DNA of 64,000 nucleotides. Source: Prunus persica. Its lineage: Eukaryota; Streptophyta; Magnoliopsida; Rosales; Rosaceae. A program made the position numbers and the translations under genes. Positions 26,975-40,079 of this stretch are shown here, in pieces. Within the stretch, counting starts at the first letter, position 1. Each line of letters starts with the position of its first letter. Location: assembly GCF_000346465.2 (NCBI RefSeq), contig NC_034012.1, positions 7,711,689 through 7,775,688 on the forward strand, read 5' to 3'. The notes under the pieces were generated by a model. It saw nothing but the letters and a program-made list of their open reading frames with translations, was not told the DNA's origin and did not search any database.

Positions 26975-27310
26975 TTGTTTCTATATGGTATGACCCTGTG
27001 ATGCTTGAGCACGTAGCCCTTGTCTCCATTAGCTACTGGAAATTGCAGTTTCCCCCCTTTTTCTTCAGTCTATCTGTATTGCAAATTGTGACAGTTGCGC
27101 TAGGGTACTGATGCACAAAAAAGACCATCAGAAGACCTTTATTTATTTATTTATATTTTATTTATCTCATCTTTTAGCAATACTTCACCTATTCACAATA
27201 AATGGTCACTCCATCTATCGCCAGCAACACAACCAGATTAAGAAATGAACATTGAAACCTTAACCAGCAACATAGCACATAAGCTAAAGTGGGAAAAATG
27301 CATTCAGACC

Positions 27311-27341
<31 letters not shown>

Positions 27342-28300
27342 CCAAGAAATCTTGAAATTGTGAAAAAACAAAACAATAAATACCAAAGAGAGAAAAAATT
27401 CTAATTTCTCACTCTTCCATTGAAGACAAATTACTTCATATTTAAAATTTAGTGGGTTTTGGGTTAAGGTTGGCATTCATAATTCTTTTCATTTTTCTTG
27501 GATTGCTTGAAGTTGTTTGGGTGCTCTGATCTTATTTGCCTGGAGTTCGATCATATCTTATCTCGACCTATTTTCATGGTTAATATCTTTATATTTAACA
27601 CCAAACAACAAATATAAAAAGAGTTTTAGTACAAAAACAAGACAGTCTCGTAAATTGTAGAAGGAAAATTAGAGAGAGAAAAAGAATTAGGGAAGGAACA
27701 GATGGACGATCACTCAAATTTTAGGGAAAACTTGCAGAGAAGGGAAAAGAAGAAGGAAAAAGAACACTTAGACATGTTAGAGACGTTAGGTTGGAGTAAT
27801 TGGAGTTAGTCAACTTATGGTGATTTATTTTTATTTTTTAATTAAGTGTAAATTGGGTTTTTTATTTTGTGGATGATGTGTCCGGCTTACATCCCTTAGA
27901 TTAAATTTTAATGAGGTATCATGTGGAGAACGAAAGTAAAGTAGATCATAACAGAGAAAATCATAGCAGAGGATTCGGATCCTTATAACATATGTATTAG
28001 GTTTAAATGCACCATCGTATTATAATTTGAATGAACTTTTAACATTATGTAAATCTGTTGCGCAATGTTACTATTACACCTAAAAATTACTCGTTGATAA
28101 CGTTTGAATGTGAACTTTCCCCTTTTTTAGAGTTTTTGCTGTGTTTACCTCCATTGAAAATAGATTAAATCAATCATTTAAGTTGAGTTTATTTTATTAA
28201 CTTTGTGTTGGCCTTGACAAGTTGAAAATTTCAAGATTATTTTCAATCTCAAGACGAGTTTCATTGGACATTGTTTTTTTATAATCCAGACTGGACCTTT
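26975..28300. other. PGAP3 3' UTR and PGAP3-EF2 spacer (copy 1)
   Basis: No gene recognised. It includes a (CA)nAn tract at about 27310-27341. Almost the same sequence is repeated at 37902-39232, with one substitution noticed (27103 c versus 38030 t) and a five-base longer CA/A tract in the second copy. Confidence 0.7.
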
Positions 28301-28427
28301 GGCCCATTTACAAAGCAAAGCCCAACCCAGTTTATTACAAAACCCTAGATAACGAAGACCTCTTTTCACAACCGCATATACCTCGGTCTTACTATTTTAT
28401 TCTCTCTCAGCTCCTTTTGTATATAAA
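28301..28427 (+). promoter_or_regulatory. EF2-A core promoter: site II, telo-box-like, TATA
   Basis: ggccca at 28301-28306 (site II, reverse of TGGGCC), aaaccctag at 28340-28348 (telo-box-like) and tatataaa at 28420-28427 lie in this order before the leader. Site II plus telo-box is the known promoter pairing of plant translation-machinery genes such as EF1A and ribosomal proteins. Function is inferred from that pattern. Confidence 0.6.
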
Positions 28428-28494
28428 GGAGAAGTCTGAGATTCCACCTCCATTTTCTTTCGCCTGCCGCCTCGCTTGCTGCTTGTCACCTGGT

Positions 28495-28497
<3 letters not shown>

Positions 28498-28533
<36 letters not shown>
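28498..28533 (+). repeat. (CT)n microsatellite in EF2-A 5' leader
   Basis: An uninterrupted CT run about 70 bases after the TATA box, so probably within the 5' UTR. The same tract with the same length occurs at 39492-39527 in the second copy. Such CT leaders are common in highly expressed plant genes. Confidence 0.7.
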
Positions 28534-28537
<4 letters not shown>

Positions 28538-29085
28538 TATTTAGATCTGAAGCTTCTAAGCTGAAGCTTGCTTTGAAGTAATTAGCTTGCTTGCTTATTT
28601 CAATTAAATGATTCTCGTACCTGTTTTACGATTTTTCTGGCTTAAGATCTGTAATTAGACGGTCAAAGTAGTATAATCTTTTGTACTATATGATTTGAAA
28701 TGGATTAGATTGAATTTTCTTTTGCTTAGTTGCTGCTCATATAATTTAGCCGACTTTTTTATTCATTCTTTTTTAGCTTTTTTTTTCAAATAACCCATAT
28801 CAAATTTAAACGAAGATCGTATAGATATGGATGCATACACACATACCAGATTTAAACAAGTATCTTATATATTTACTTGCATAAACACATATGTATGTAT
28901 CAAAATACCTGCAAAATTACTTTCTTACTATGCTTTTGGATTTCCTTTAATTGGTGGGGAATTTTGTAACTGTTATGGCTCTTGTTACTTTGTTCTTGTT
29001 CATTTATCTAATTATGATGGTTTTACTATTTTTGTGGACAGATACTAATTATATTTTTGGAGGTGACATTTGAAGACTAGTCAAG

Positions 29086-32038
29086 ATGGTAAGATACTTG
29101 TTTCATCAGTTCAGTGGGTTGCTGGGAAACTACATTATTTCCTTAATTTTAATTGAGTTATATTTTTCATATGTACAGGTGAAGTTCACAGCTGAGGAGC
29201 TCCGTAGGATTATGGACTACAAACACAACATTCGTAACATGTCTGTTATTGCGCATGTTGATCACGGTATATATAATGTTACTTATTTGGCTTACCAAAT
29301 ATCAATCTGAAATGATGTTTTGTTTACAAGTATAGAGCATTTATACTGGCTTTAAATGATTGTATCTGTTCCCAAGCTTGAATATCATAATTATCAATTA
29401 TGGTTTCAAGGCGCAGCTAAAGGAGTGGCTGAATTTTTATGTATAAGTAGGATATTAATGCAATTGTTAACTTCGTAAAAACAAAAATTTACTGAAGCCC
29501 ACTGAGGCTTGGACCATATTTGATTTATTTGCTTCTTGTTCTGTTGTATCTGTGGTTGCATGATCAAGTAATAATGTTAAAATTTTCCTCCTCTCAGGGA
29601 AGTCAACCCTTACCGACTCCCTTGTTGCTGCTGCTGGTATCATTGCACAAGAAGTTGCTGGTGATGTCCGCATGACAGATACCCGTGCAGATGAGGCAGA
29701 GCGTGGTATCACAATCAAATCTACTGGTATCTCTCTCTACTATGAGATGACTGATGAAGCTTTGAAGAGCTACAAGGGGGAGAGAAACGGAAATGAGTAC
29801 CTCATCAATCTCATTGATTCCCCTGGGCACGTTGACTTTTCATCTGAAGTCACAGCTGCCCTTCGCATTACTGATGGTGCACTTGTGGTGGTTGATTGCA
29901 TTGAGGGTGTTTGTGTCCAAACAGAGACTGTGCTTCGTCAAGCCTTGGGAGAAAGGATCAGGCCTGTTTTGACTGTTAACAAGATGGACAGGTGCTTCCT
30001 TGAGCTCCAGGTCGATGGAGAGGAGGCTTACCAAACATTCCAGAGGGTTATTGAGAATGCTAATGTTATTATGGCTACATACGAAGACCCTCTTCTTGGT
30101 GATGTCCAGGTCTATCCAGAGAAAGGAACAGTTGCCTTTTCTGCTGGTTTGCACGGATGGGCTTTTACTCTGACCAACTTTGCCAAGATGTATGCATCCA
30201 AGTTTGGAGTTGATGAGTCAAAGATGATGGAAAGGCTCTGGGGTGAGAACTACTTTGACCCAGCTACCAAGAAATGGACCAGCAAGAACACTGGTTCTGC
30301 TACCTGCAAGCGTGGTTTCGTTCAGTTCTGTTATGAACCCATCAAGCAGATTATCAACACCTGCATGAATGATCAGAAGGAGAAGTTGTGGCCCATGTTG
30401 ACAAAGCTTGGTGTGACGATGAAGAGTGATGAAAAGGAGCTGATGGGGAAGGGGTTGATGAAGCGTGTCATGCAGACCTGGCTACCAGCCAGCAGTGCCC
30501 TATTGGAAATGATGATCTTTCACCTTCCCTCTCCTTCAACTGCCCAGAGATACCGTGTTGAGAACTTGTACGAGGGTCCCCTTGATGATCAATATGCAAA
30601 TGCTATCAGGAACTGCGATCCTGAAGGGCCTCTTATGCTCTATGTATCTAAGATGATTCCCGCATCTGACAAGGGTCGATTCTTTGCCTTTGGTCGTGTC
30701 TTTGCTGGTAAAGTCCAGACAGGTTTGAAGGTTAGAATCATGGGTCCAAATTATGTTCCTGGAGAGAAGAAGGATTTGTATGTTAAGAACGTGCAGAGGA
30801 CTGTTATTTGGATGGGAAAGAAACAAGAAACTGTTGAGGATGTTCCTTGTGGTAACACTGTTGCCTTGGTCGGTCTTGATCAGTTTATCACCAAGAATGC
30901 TACGTTGACAAATGAGAAGGAAGCGGATGCTCACCCCATTCGTGCTATGAAGTTCTCTGTTTCACCTGTTGTGCGTGTTGCTGTTCAATGCAAGGTGGCT
31001 TCTGACCTTCCCAAACTGGTTGAAGGTCTCAAACGTCTGGCCAAGTCTGATCCTATGGTTGTCTGTTCCATTGAGGAATCCGGTGAGCACATTATTGCTG
31101 GTGCTGGTGAACTTCATCTTGAGATTTGTTTGAAGGATCTACAAGATGATTTCATGGGTGGAGCTGAGATTATAAAATCTGACCCCGTTGTGTCTTTCCG
31201 TGAGACTGTCCTGGAGAAGTCTAGTCGTACTGTGATGAGCAAGTCACCCAACAAGCATAACCGTCTGTATATGGAAGCTCGACCCTTGGAGGAAGGTCTT
31301 CCTGAGGCCATTGATGATGGCCGTATTGGCCCAAGAGATGATCCCAAAATTCGTTCCAAGATCTTGGCTGAAGAGTTTGGTTGGGACAAGGATCTTGCTA
31401 AGAAAATCTGGTGTTTTGGCCCTGAGACCACCGGTCCTAACATGGTGGTGGATATGTGTAAGGGAGTTCAGTACCTGAATGAAATTAAGGACTCTGTTGT
31501 TGCTGGTTTCCAGTGGGCTTCAAAGGAAGGTGCATTGGCAGAAGAAAACATGAGGGGTATTTGCTTTGAAGTCTGTGATGTGGTTCTTCATGCTGATGCC
31601 ATCCACAGAGGAGGTGGTCAGGTCATTCCCACTGCTAGGAGGGTCATCTATGCTTCCCAGCTCACTGCCAAGCCAAGGCTCCTTGAACCTGTATATCTTG
31701 TTGAAATCCAAGCTCCAGAGCAGGCTCTTGGTGGTATCTACAGTGTTCTTAATCAGAAACGTGGGCACGTGTTTGAGGAAATGCAGAGGCCTGGTACACC
31801 ACTCTACAATATCAAGGCATACCTCCCCGTCATTGAATCTTTTGGGTTCTCTGGTCAACTGAGGGCTTCGACTTCAGGGCAGGCCTTCCCACAATGTGTC
31901 TTTGATCATTGGGAGATGATGTCGTCTGATCCATTGGAAGCTGGATCCCAGGCTTCACAGCTTGTTACAGATATCCGTAAGAGGAAGGGTTTGAAGGAGC
32001 AAATGACCCCACTATCCGAGTTTGAGGACAAACTCTGA
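29086..32038 (+). CDS. EEF2: Elongation factor 2, copy A (complete)
   Basis: Cytosolic GTPase that moves tRNA and mRNA through the ribosome. Exons 29086-29088 (start codon alone), 29179-29266 and 29598-32038 give 843 residues, the usual plant eEF2 length. The P-loop AHVDHGKST is split by the second intron after the first base of its last Gly codon. DSPGHVDF (switch II), NKMD (G4) and [14 protein letters not shown] (the region of the eEF2-kinase threonine) follow. The diphthamide loop [11 protein letters not shown] is intact near residue 700, and the end is EFEDKL. A 5' UTR intron probably runs from about 28576 to 29040. It differs from copy C at six residues, among them TFQR/AFQR, NTCMN/NICMN and KGLM/KALM. 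Confidence 0.97.
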
Positions 32039-33391
32039 GTAATTTCTTTGATTATATCGAACAATTGGATGACTGAGTCACTTTGAGACAGTAGTTCCAT
32101 TGCACTGCCTATTTTTGGTTTTCAGTTTTTTGTTTTCGTTTAATGTTTGTACCAACCCTGTTGTTGTAGTCAGCATCCTGTGCCAGTAGTAACGTTTTGT
32201 GCGTGCTCAGAAGATTATGTAATGTTATGTTCTTACTTTGTTGCTTATGGAACCATTTCTGCCATTGCTGGTACATGCTATTTTTGAATTTACTATACAC
32301 CCCTTTTTGTGGTTTGTTTCGTGGATTGGGTAGCTTGTTCTTGTATAACTTGACTGTTCTGTGTGTTTGCTACAGCTTCATATCTCAATAATAGATAGAG
32401 GAAAGCAGGCTGATTCCTACTTTTGAACCTAATTCTTCTGTTATGATATAGGGATAAACATTGCCGAGTGGCCGGACAGGGTGGCATACTTAAGACCAGT
32501 CTTGCTGTAGGAGTTGGCTTGATTTGCTTTTTCAATTTTCTCTCGGGATTCTTGTGTTGTGTAGCAGCATCAAGTAAAATTTGATTGCTTTGTGATTTTG
32601 GAGCACCACTGGAACTTTTAGATAGTAAATAACTGTATTGGCCTTGTATTTGCAAGTTCCGGAGCATTTGGCCTTTGATTTCGCTTAAAGTGGCATTGCA
32701 TTTTCCGTGCGTAACTGGAACTTTTTGGATGTTGACCAAAGAAGAAATGGTACCGAATGGTGGAAGCATTTGATGCATACTGTATGAATATGGTTCGCCT
32801 TATATGCTCCAAAGCTGGAAGTAGTGTAGAAGGAGAAAATGGGAGTGAAAATCGCCATCCTTTTTATTACATGTTATGTGATGGAGTCATGTTCTGGAGA
32901 AGAACTTGTATATCGCAGGAATAGGTTTTAAGATGTATGGAATGTGTGGCCAGAACCCAATACAATTTTTTTGTTTCGTAAATTACTCCTACATATTTCA
33001 ACCAAACTTACCCCATATGTCAAAATTAAAAGCAGGCGCTACACGTGGAGGGAGAGTGTGGTCGCAAATATGATAATTTAGAACTTGAATGACCCAAATC
33101 AGCTAAAGCAAAGAATTATCAAAATTAGTTTCTCGAAAAATATATCGAAATTGCATATAAATTGTATATTTGAGAAATATCAAAGAAACAAACAACACTC
33201 ATACTTGTTGCAAAACTTATTCACATAGGGAACACCAAAGTTTGGGGTTGGGTTTCCAAAGAACAATCTTGGGTGATCAAACAAAATTCCTCAATCTAGG
33301 TTTTTTATTTTTTAAATTTATTTATTTATATTTTATTTTATAGGCTTAAATTTTTATAGGAAAAAAAGAAGAAGGCAGAAGTAGAGAATGG
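32039..33391. other. EF2-A 3' UTR and spacer to EF2-B
   Basis: The first part should be 3' UTR. I see no gene here. The region is not repeated elsewhere in the window. Confidence 0.6.
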
Positions 33392-33462
33392 TGGGCCATG
33401 AGAAACTAGAAAATGGCACAGCGGAGCCCAACCCATGAAACGAAAACCCTAACCTTATATAA
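33392..33462 (+). promoter_or_regulatory. EF2-B core promoter: two site II motifs, telo-box, TATA
   Basis: TGGGCC at 33392-33397, AGCCCA at 33425-33430, a perfect telo-box AAACCCTAA at 33444-33452 and TATATAA at 33456-33462. This is the same architecture as EF2-A although the surrounding sequence is unrelated. The telo-box sits unusually close to the TATA box. Confidence 0.65.
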
Positions 33463-34557
33463 CACTCACACATTCCCTTCGGAACCCACAAATTTTCTCT
33501 CAGTCTCGTTCTCTTTTATAGGCTGCGGAGAATTCCTCTCTCTCTACCTCGATTCTTCTTGAGGTTCGTTCATATATCCTCTTTGTTTTATTCAATTCAG
33601 TGCCTGCCTTTAATTTTATATCTTATATTATTCTTCTGTTTTCTGGTTTCTGTCGCCATGCTTTTTATTTCTTCTGAAAATGGTTGATCTGCATGGATTT
33701 TATTATTATTTTATCTTTTTGTTGAAAATTCTCGTTATATATGCATGCTTTTGATGTTAGATTGTTTACATATTTGTATTAGATCCTTGTTCCTTGTGTT
33801 GATCACTGTAAGGCGCCGTTTGTTTCGTCGGAAAATTGTTACGTGAAATTTTTTTCTTGGTGTAAAGATTTTCTGGCGTTTTCTTTGGACGGTTGGAGTT
33901 TTCTACGTGATGTATTAGAATATCGTTGTTTTTCTGAGTAGATTTGTTGTATAATCTATATCCTCGTTCGTTTTTCTGTGTTTTTTTTTTGCTGCAAAAT
34001 AGTTACACCTACAAATTTTTCGATTTGGTAAATTTTTCTGATGTTTCCTTGCTACTGTGAAAAATCATTACGTGACCATATGAGATTTTCCTCTGTGTTT
34101 ATGAATAAATGTTATCTTTTCCATTATATTTTTCCCGGCAAATATTTTTCTAAATGCTATGAAATAATTTTAACACAATTCGAAGAGAGAAAATTTCTAT
34201 CTACTGTAATTTGAATGTGGCTAATTGCTTGTTTTTCCCATTGGTATATTTTTTATATTGCTTGTTTTTCCCTTTTGAATACCTTCACACATCCAAACAT
34301 GCGAGCCCATGCAGAGAAGGGAATACCATGTGTGATTATTTTTTCTGATTGAAATCTTTTATCTTGATTGTTAATAAAATTATTATATTTGATACAGTAA
34401 TAGTTATCAAAGTAGAGGGTATTCATAGATATTTACTTGAATTTCTTGCTTGAATGTTCAATTGAACCCTCGGTTCATTATCTTTATGGTTTTAATTTTC
34501 AGGTGGTTCACCTCCGTATAATTACAAATTGGTGGTTTCTCTTAAATACTTGTCAAG

Positions 34558-36740
34558 ATGGTAAGTGTAATCTATCAATTTAAGCTTACTGGTTGTTGGG
34601 CTGCTCTATTAATTTCGTAATTCTTAATGGAGAGATATTATTGATATGTGCAGGTGAAGTTTACAGCAGAGGAACTCCGTAGGATTATGGACTACAAGCA
34701 TAACATTCGCAATATGTCCGTTATTGCACATGTTGATCATGGTATCGATAACTTTTTTCACTTGATAATTCTTATATTTGTAGCATTATTTTCACTCACC
34801 TGCTCATAATGGAGTCGTTAATAGTGTTCTGTTTGAGTTAATTTGAGCTGCTTTCTTGTATCTGGTTGATTATGCCCTGCTCAAATGTATAATTGTCCTT
34901 TTGCTTTCAAATTTGCATTACATTCTTGTTCATGTTTCAATGTCCTGTGTGTTGTTCATAGCTATAATGGTACTGAGTTTTAATATGCAGGGAAGTCAAC
35001 CCTTACCGACTCCCTTGTTGCTGCTGCTGGTATCATTGCACAAGAAGTTGCTGGTGATGTCCGGATGACAGATACCCGTGCAGATGAGGCAGAGCGTGGT
35101 ATCACAATCAAATCTACTGGTATCTCTCTCTACTATGAGATGACTGATGAAGCTTTGAAGAGCTACAAGGGGGAGAGAAACGGAAATGAGTACCTCATCA
35201 ATCTCATTGATTCCCCTGGGCACGTTGACTTTTCATCTGAAGTCACAGCTGCCCTTCGCATTACTGATGGTGCACTTGTGGTGGTTGATTGCATTGAGGG
35301 TGTTTGTGTCCAAACAGAGACTGTGCTTCGTCAAGCCTTGGGAGAAAGGATCAGGCCTGTTTTGACTGTTAACAAGATGGACAGGTGCTTCCTTGAGCTC
35401 CAGGTCGATGGAGAGGAGGCTTACCAAGCATTCCAAAGGGTTATTGAGAATGCTAATGTCATTATGGCTACATACGAAGACCCCCTTCTTGGTGATGTCC
35501 AGGTCTATCCAGAGAAAGGAACAGTTGCCTTTTCAGCTGGTTTGCATGGTTGGGCTTTTACTCTGACCAACTTTGCCAAGATGTATGCATCCAAGTTTGG
35601 AGTTGATGAATCAAAGATGATGGAAAGGCTCTGGGGTGAGAACTACTTTGACCCAGCTACCAAGAAATGGACCAGCAAAAACACTGGTTCTGCTACCTGC
35701 AAGCGTGGTTTCGTTCAGTTCTGTTATGAACCCATCAAGCAGATTATCAACATCTGCATGAATGATCAGAAGGAGAAGTTGTGGCCCATGTTGACAAAGC
35801 TTGGTGTGACGATGAAGAGTGATGAAAAGGAGCTGATGGGGAAGGCGTTGATGAAGCGTGTCATGCAGACCTGGCTACCAGCCAGCAGTGCCCTTTTGGA
35901 AATGATGATCTTTCACCTTCCCTCTCCTTCAACTGCCCAGAGATACCGTGTTGAGAACTTGTACGAGGGTCCCCTTGATGATCAATATGCAAATGCTATC
36001 AGGAACTGCGATCCTGAAGGGCCTCTTATGCTCTATGTATCTAAGATGATTCCCGCATCTGACAAGGGTCGATTCTTTGCCTTTGGTCGTGTCTTTGCTG
36101 GTAAAGTCCAGACAGGTTTGAAGGTTAGAATCATGGGTCCAAATTATGTTCCTGGAGAGAAGAAGGATTTGTATGTTAAGAACGTGCAGAGGACTGTTAT
36201 TTGGATGGGAAAGAAACAAGAAACTGTTGAGGATGTTCCTTGTGGTAACACTGTTGCCTTGGTCGGTCTTGATCAGTTTATCACCAAGAATGCTACGTTG
36301 ACAAATGAGAAGGAAGCGGATGCTCACCCCATTCGTGCTATGAAGTTCTCTGTTTCACCTGTTGTGCGTGTTGCTGTTCAATGCAAGGTGGCTTCTGACC
36401 TTCCCAAACTGGTTGAAGGTCTCAAACGTCTGGCCAAGTCTGATCCTATGGTTGTCTGTTCCATTGAGGAATCCGGTGAGCATATTATTGCTGGTGCTGG
36501 TGAACTTCATCTTGAGATTTGTTTGAAGGATCTACAAGATGATTTCATGGGTGGAGCTGAGATTATAAAATCTGACCCCGTTGTGTCTTTCCGTGAGACT
36601 GTCCTGGAGAAGTCTAGTCGTACTGTGATGAGCAAGTCACCCAACAAGCATAACCGTCTGTATATGGAAGCTCGACCCTTGGAGGAAGGTCTTCCTGAGG
36701 CCATTGATGATGGCCGTATTGGCCCAAGAGATGATCCCAA
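34558..36740 (+). CDS. EEF2: Elongation factor 2, copy B (3' end lost in N gap)
   Basis: Exons 34558-34560, 34654-34741 and 34991 to the gap at 36741; about 613 residues before the Ns. The same intron positions as EF2-A are kept, but introns and leader are unrelated to it, with a separate 5' UTR intron ending at about 34502. Exon 2 has ten silent differences from EF2-A in 88 bases. Exon 3 is almost the same as A and, apart from one base seen (36483), the same as the start of copy C exon 3. The sequence after the gap is PGAP3 intron, so the apparent open frame ending in a Gly-rich tail is not real. The missing 3' part is most likely the 3' part of copy C, about 42342-43032. Confidence 0.9.
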
Positions 36741-36840
36741 NNNNNNNNNNNNNNNNNNNNNNNNNNNNNNNNNNNNNNNNNNNNNNNNNNNNNNNNNNNN
36801 NNNNNNNNNNNNNNNNNNNNNNNNNNNNNNNNNNNNNNNN
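36741..36840. other. 100-N assembly gap joining EF2-B to a second PGAP3 copy
   Basis: A placeholder-length gap. Left side is EF2 exon 3, right side is PGAP3 intron 3 with a 17-G run. These two sequences are not neighbours in the first copy, so the join is suspicious. Confidence 0.9.
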
Positions 36841-36956
36841 GCAGTATGTAAATTTTTTGTCTGGGGGGGGGGGGGGGGGCGGCGGTTGGGGGAGGGGAGT
36901 GGAGCTCGGTCATTTGGCACATTTCTTGATCATTAATGTGTCTTACTGGACTGCAG

Positions 36957-37901
36957 GGACGTGGATTTGACAGAGAAATTAGACTACTCATCTGCAGTGG
37001 CAATACTTGGGTACTCGCTCATTCTGTCCATACTAAGAAGTTTTGATGTGAAGGATGATGCTGTCAGAGTGNNNNNNNNNNNNNNNNNNNNNNNNNNNNN
37101 NNNNNNNNNNNNNNNNNNNNNNNNNNNNNNNNNNNNNNNNNNNNNNNNNNNNNNNNNNNNNNNNNNNNNNNTTTTTTCTTTTTCGTTAACATATATAGTT
37201 GGAGAGAGAGAGAGAGCAGTGACCTATATATAGTTTATTTACTTGAATAGCAGTGACCGTGGATCACATAGGTGCTACGCTACCTGTTACTCCAAGAATG
37301 TAAGCTAGTAGGAAGTGACAAGTGCTGGATGATATCTGTTTCTCAACATTCAAACTGACCATGCCCGTGAATTAATTTTTTATATTAGATGGAAAGTCTT
37401 TATATTGGACATGAAATATCTTGCTTTGATTTCACTATAGATCACTGATTATCCTAGAAAGTTGAAGTGTTAGGAAATGCATAATTTCCTTTATTTGGAC
37501 AACTGATGGGTTGTCTTCTCTCTTTCTGTGACATAATTTCCTAGTTTTCATGATAACAATCTGACTTAATTAATCAACACATTGCAGGGTGGAACATGCA
37601 AGTTTGTGTTGTCATGGCAGTAGTACAACTTCTTGTTTGGGCGATTTGGGCTGGTGTCACTCGCCATCCATCACGTTGGAAGCTGTGGCTGGTAGTAGTG
37701 GCAGGTGGCCTTGCAATGCTCCTAGAAATTTATGATTTCCCTCCATATCAAGGGTTTGTGGATGCTCATGCGGCCTGGCACGCCACCACTATTCCCCTAA
37801 CTTACGTTTGGTGGAGTTTCATCAGAGATGATGCCGAGTTCCTAACCTCGAACCAAATGAAGAGGATGAAAACCTCTAACCTTGCAAAGAAGGCAAAATA
37901 G
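36957..37901 (+). pseudogene. PGAP3: Second, partial copy of PGAP3 (exons 4-5 only), probably an assembly duplicate
   Basis: Exon 4 starts at 36957 (gacgtggatttgacagag), runs into a gap at 37072-37171, and exon 5 is 37588-37901, identical in translation to 26661-26974. Exons 1-3 are absent, so no product can be made from this copy as assembled. It supplies the exon 4 bases missing from the first copy, while the first copy supplies those missing here. Near-identity including introns points to the other haplotype rather than an old duplication. Confidence 0.85.
37072..37171. other. 100-N assembly gap in second PGAP3 copy
   Basis: Covers the 3' part of exon 4 and the start of intron 4, sequence present in the first copy at about 26150-26243. 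Confidence 0.9.
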
Positions 37902-38237
37902 TTGTTTCTATATGGTATGACCCTGTGATGCTTGAGCACGTAGCCCTTGTCTCCATTAGCTACTGGAAATTGCAGTTTCCCCCCTTTTTCTTCAGTCTAT
38001 CTGTATTGCAAATTGTGACAGTTGCGTTAGGGTACTGATGCACAAAAAAGACCATCAGAAGACCTTTATTTATTTATTTATATTTTATTTATCTCATCTT
38101 TTAGCAATACTTCACCTATTCACAATAAATGGTCACTCCATCTATCGCCAGCAACACAACCAGATTAAGAAATGAACATTGAAACCTTAACCAGCAACAT
38201 AGCACATAAGCTAAAGTGGGAAAAATGCATTCAGACC

Positions 38238-38272
<35 letters not shown>

Positions 38273-39488
38273 ACCAAGAAATCTTGAAATTGTGAAAAAA
38301 CAAAACAATAAATACCAAAGAGAGAAAAAATTCTAATTTCTCACTCTTCCATTGAAGACAAATTACTTCATATTTAAAATTTAGTGGGTTTTGGGTTAAG
38401 GTTGGCATTCATAATTCTTTTCATTTTTCTTGGATTGCTTGAAGTTGTTTGGGTGCTCTGATCTTATTTGCCTGGAGTTCGATCATATCTTATCTCGACC
38501 TATTTTCATGGTTAATATCTTTATATTTAACACCAAACAACAAATATAAAAAGAGTTTTAGTACAAAAACAAGACAGTCTCGTAAATTGTAGAAGGAAAA
38601 TTAGAGAGAGAAAAAGAATTAGGGAAGGAACAGATGGACGATCACTCAAATTTTAGGGAAAACTTGCAGAGAAGGGAAAAGAAGAAGGAAAAAGAACACT
38701 TAGACATGTTAGAGACGTTAGGTTGGAGTAATTGGAGTTAGTCAACTTATGGTGATTTATTTTTATTTTTTAATTAAGTGTAAATTGGGTTTTTTATTTT
38801 GTGGATGATGTGTCCGGCTTACATCCCTTAGATTAAATTTTAATGAGGTATCATGTGGAGAACGAAAGTAAAGTAGATCATAACAGAGAAAATCATAGCA
38901 GAGGATTCGGATCCTTATAACATATGTATTAGGTTTAAATGCACCATCGTATTATAATTTGAATGAACTTTTAACATTATGTAAATCTGTTGCGCAATGT
39001 TACTATTACACCTAAAAATTACTCGTTGATAACGTTTGAATGTGAACTTTCCCCTTTTTTAGAGTTTTTGCTGTGTTTACCTCCATTGAAAATAGATTAA
39101 ATCAATCATTTAAGTTGAGTTTATTTTATTAACTTTGTGTTGGCCTTGACAAGTTGAAAATTTCAAGATTATTTTCAATCTCAAGACGAGTTTCATTGGA
39201 CATTGTTTTTTTATAATCCAGACTGGACCTTTGGCCCATTTACAAAGCAAAGCCCAACCCAGNNNNNNNNNNNNNNNNNNNNNNNNNNNNNNNNNNNNNN
39301 NNNNNNNNNNNNNNNNNNNNNNNNNNNNNNNNNNNNNNNNNNNNNNNNNNNNNNNNNNNNNNCAACCGCATATACCTCGGTCTTACTATTTTATTCTCTC
39401 TCAGCTCCTTTTGTATATAAAGGAGAAGTCTGAGATTCCACCTCCATTTTCTTTCGCCTGCCGCCTCGCTTGCTGCTTGTCACCTGGT

Positions 39489-39531
<43 letters not shown>

Positions 39532-40079
39532 TATTTAGATCTGAAGCTTCTAAGCTGAAGCTTGCTTTGAAGTAATTAGCTTGCTTGCTTATTTCAATTA
39601 AATGATTCTCGTACCTGTTTTACGATTTTTCTGGCTTAAGATCTGTAATTAGACGGTCAAAGTAGTATAATCTTTTGTACTATATGATTTGAAATGGATT
39701 AGATTGAATTTTCTTTTGCTTAGTTGCTGCTCATATAATTTAGCCGACTTTTTTATTCATTCTTTTTTAGCTTTTTTTTTCAAATAACCCATATCAAATT
39801 TAAACGAAGATCGTATAGATATGGATGCATACACACATACCAGATTTAAACAAGTATCTTATATATTTACTTGCATAAACACATATGTATGTATCAAAAT
39901 ACCTGCAAAATTACTTTCTTACTATGCTTTTGGATTTCCTTTAATTGGTGGGGAATTTTGTAACTGTTATGGCTCTTGTTACTTTGTTCTTGTTCATTTA
40001 TCTAATTATGATGGTTTTACTATTTTTGTGGACAGATACTAATTATATTTTTGGAGGTGACATTTGAAGACTAGTCAAG
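37902..40079. repeat. Near-identical repeat of the PGAP3-EF2 spacer and EF2-A promoter/leader
   Basis: Matches 26975-29085 almost base for base. A 100-N gap at 39263-39362 replaces only 38 bases present in copy 1 (28331-28368). Site II falls at 39233-39238, the TATA box at 39414-39421 and the (CT)n leader at 39492-39527; the telo-box is inside the gap. Confidence 0.9.

Noticed and set aside
30536..30934. 132-codon minus-strand open frame in EF2 (also at 35929 and 41530)
   Set aside because: It mirrors the codon pattern of the highly conserved EF2 sense strand and is present only because the gene is copied.
35065..36936. Open frame running from EF2-B through the N gap into a Gly-rich tail
   Set aside because: The tail is the G-run of a PGAP3 intron read in frame across Ns. 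It is not a fusion protein.
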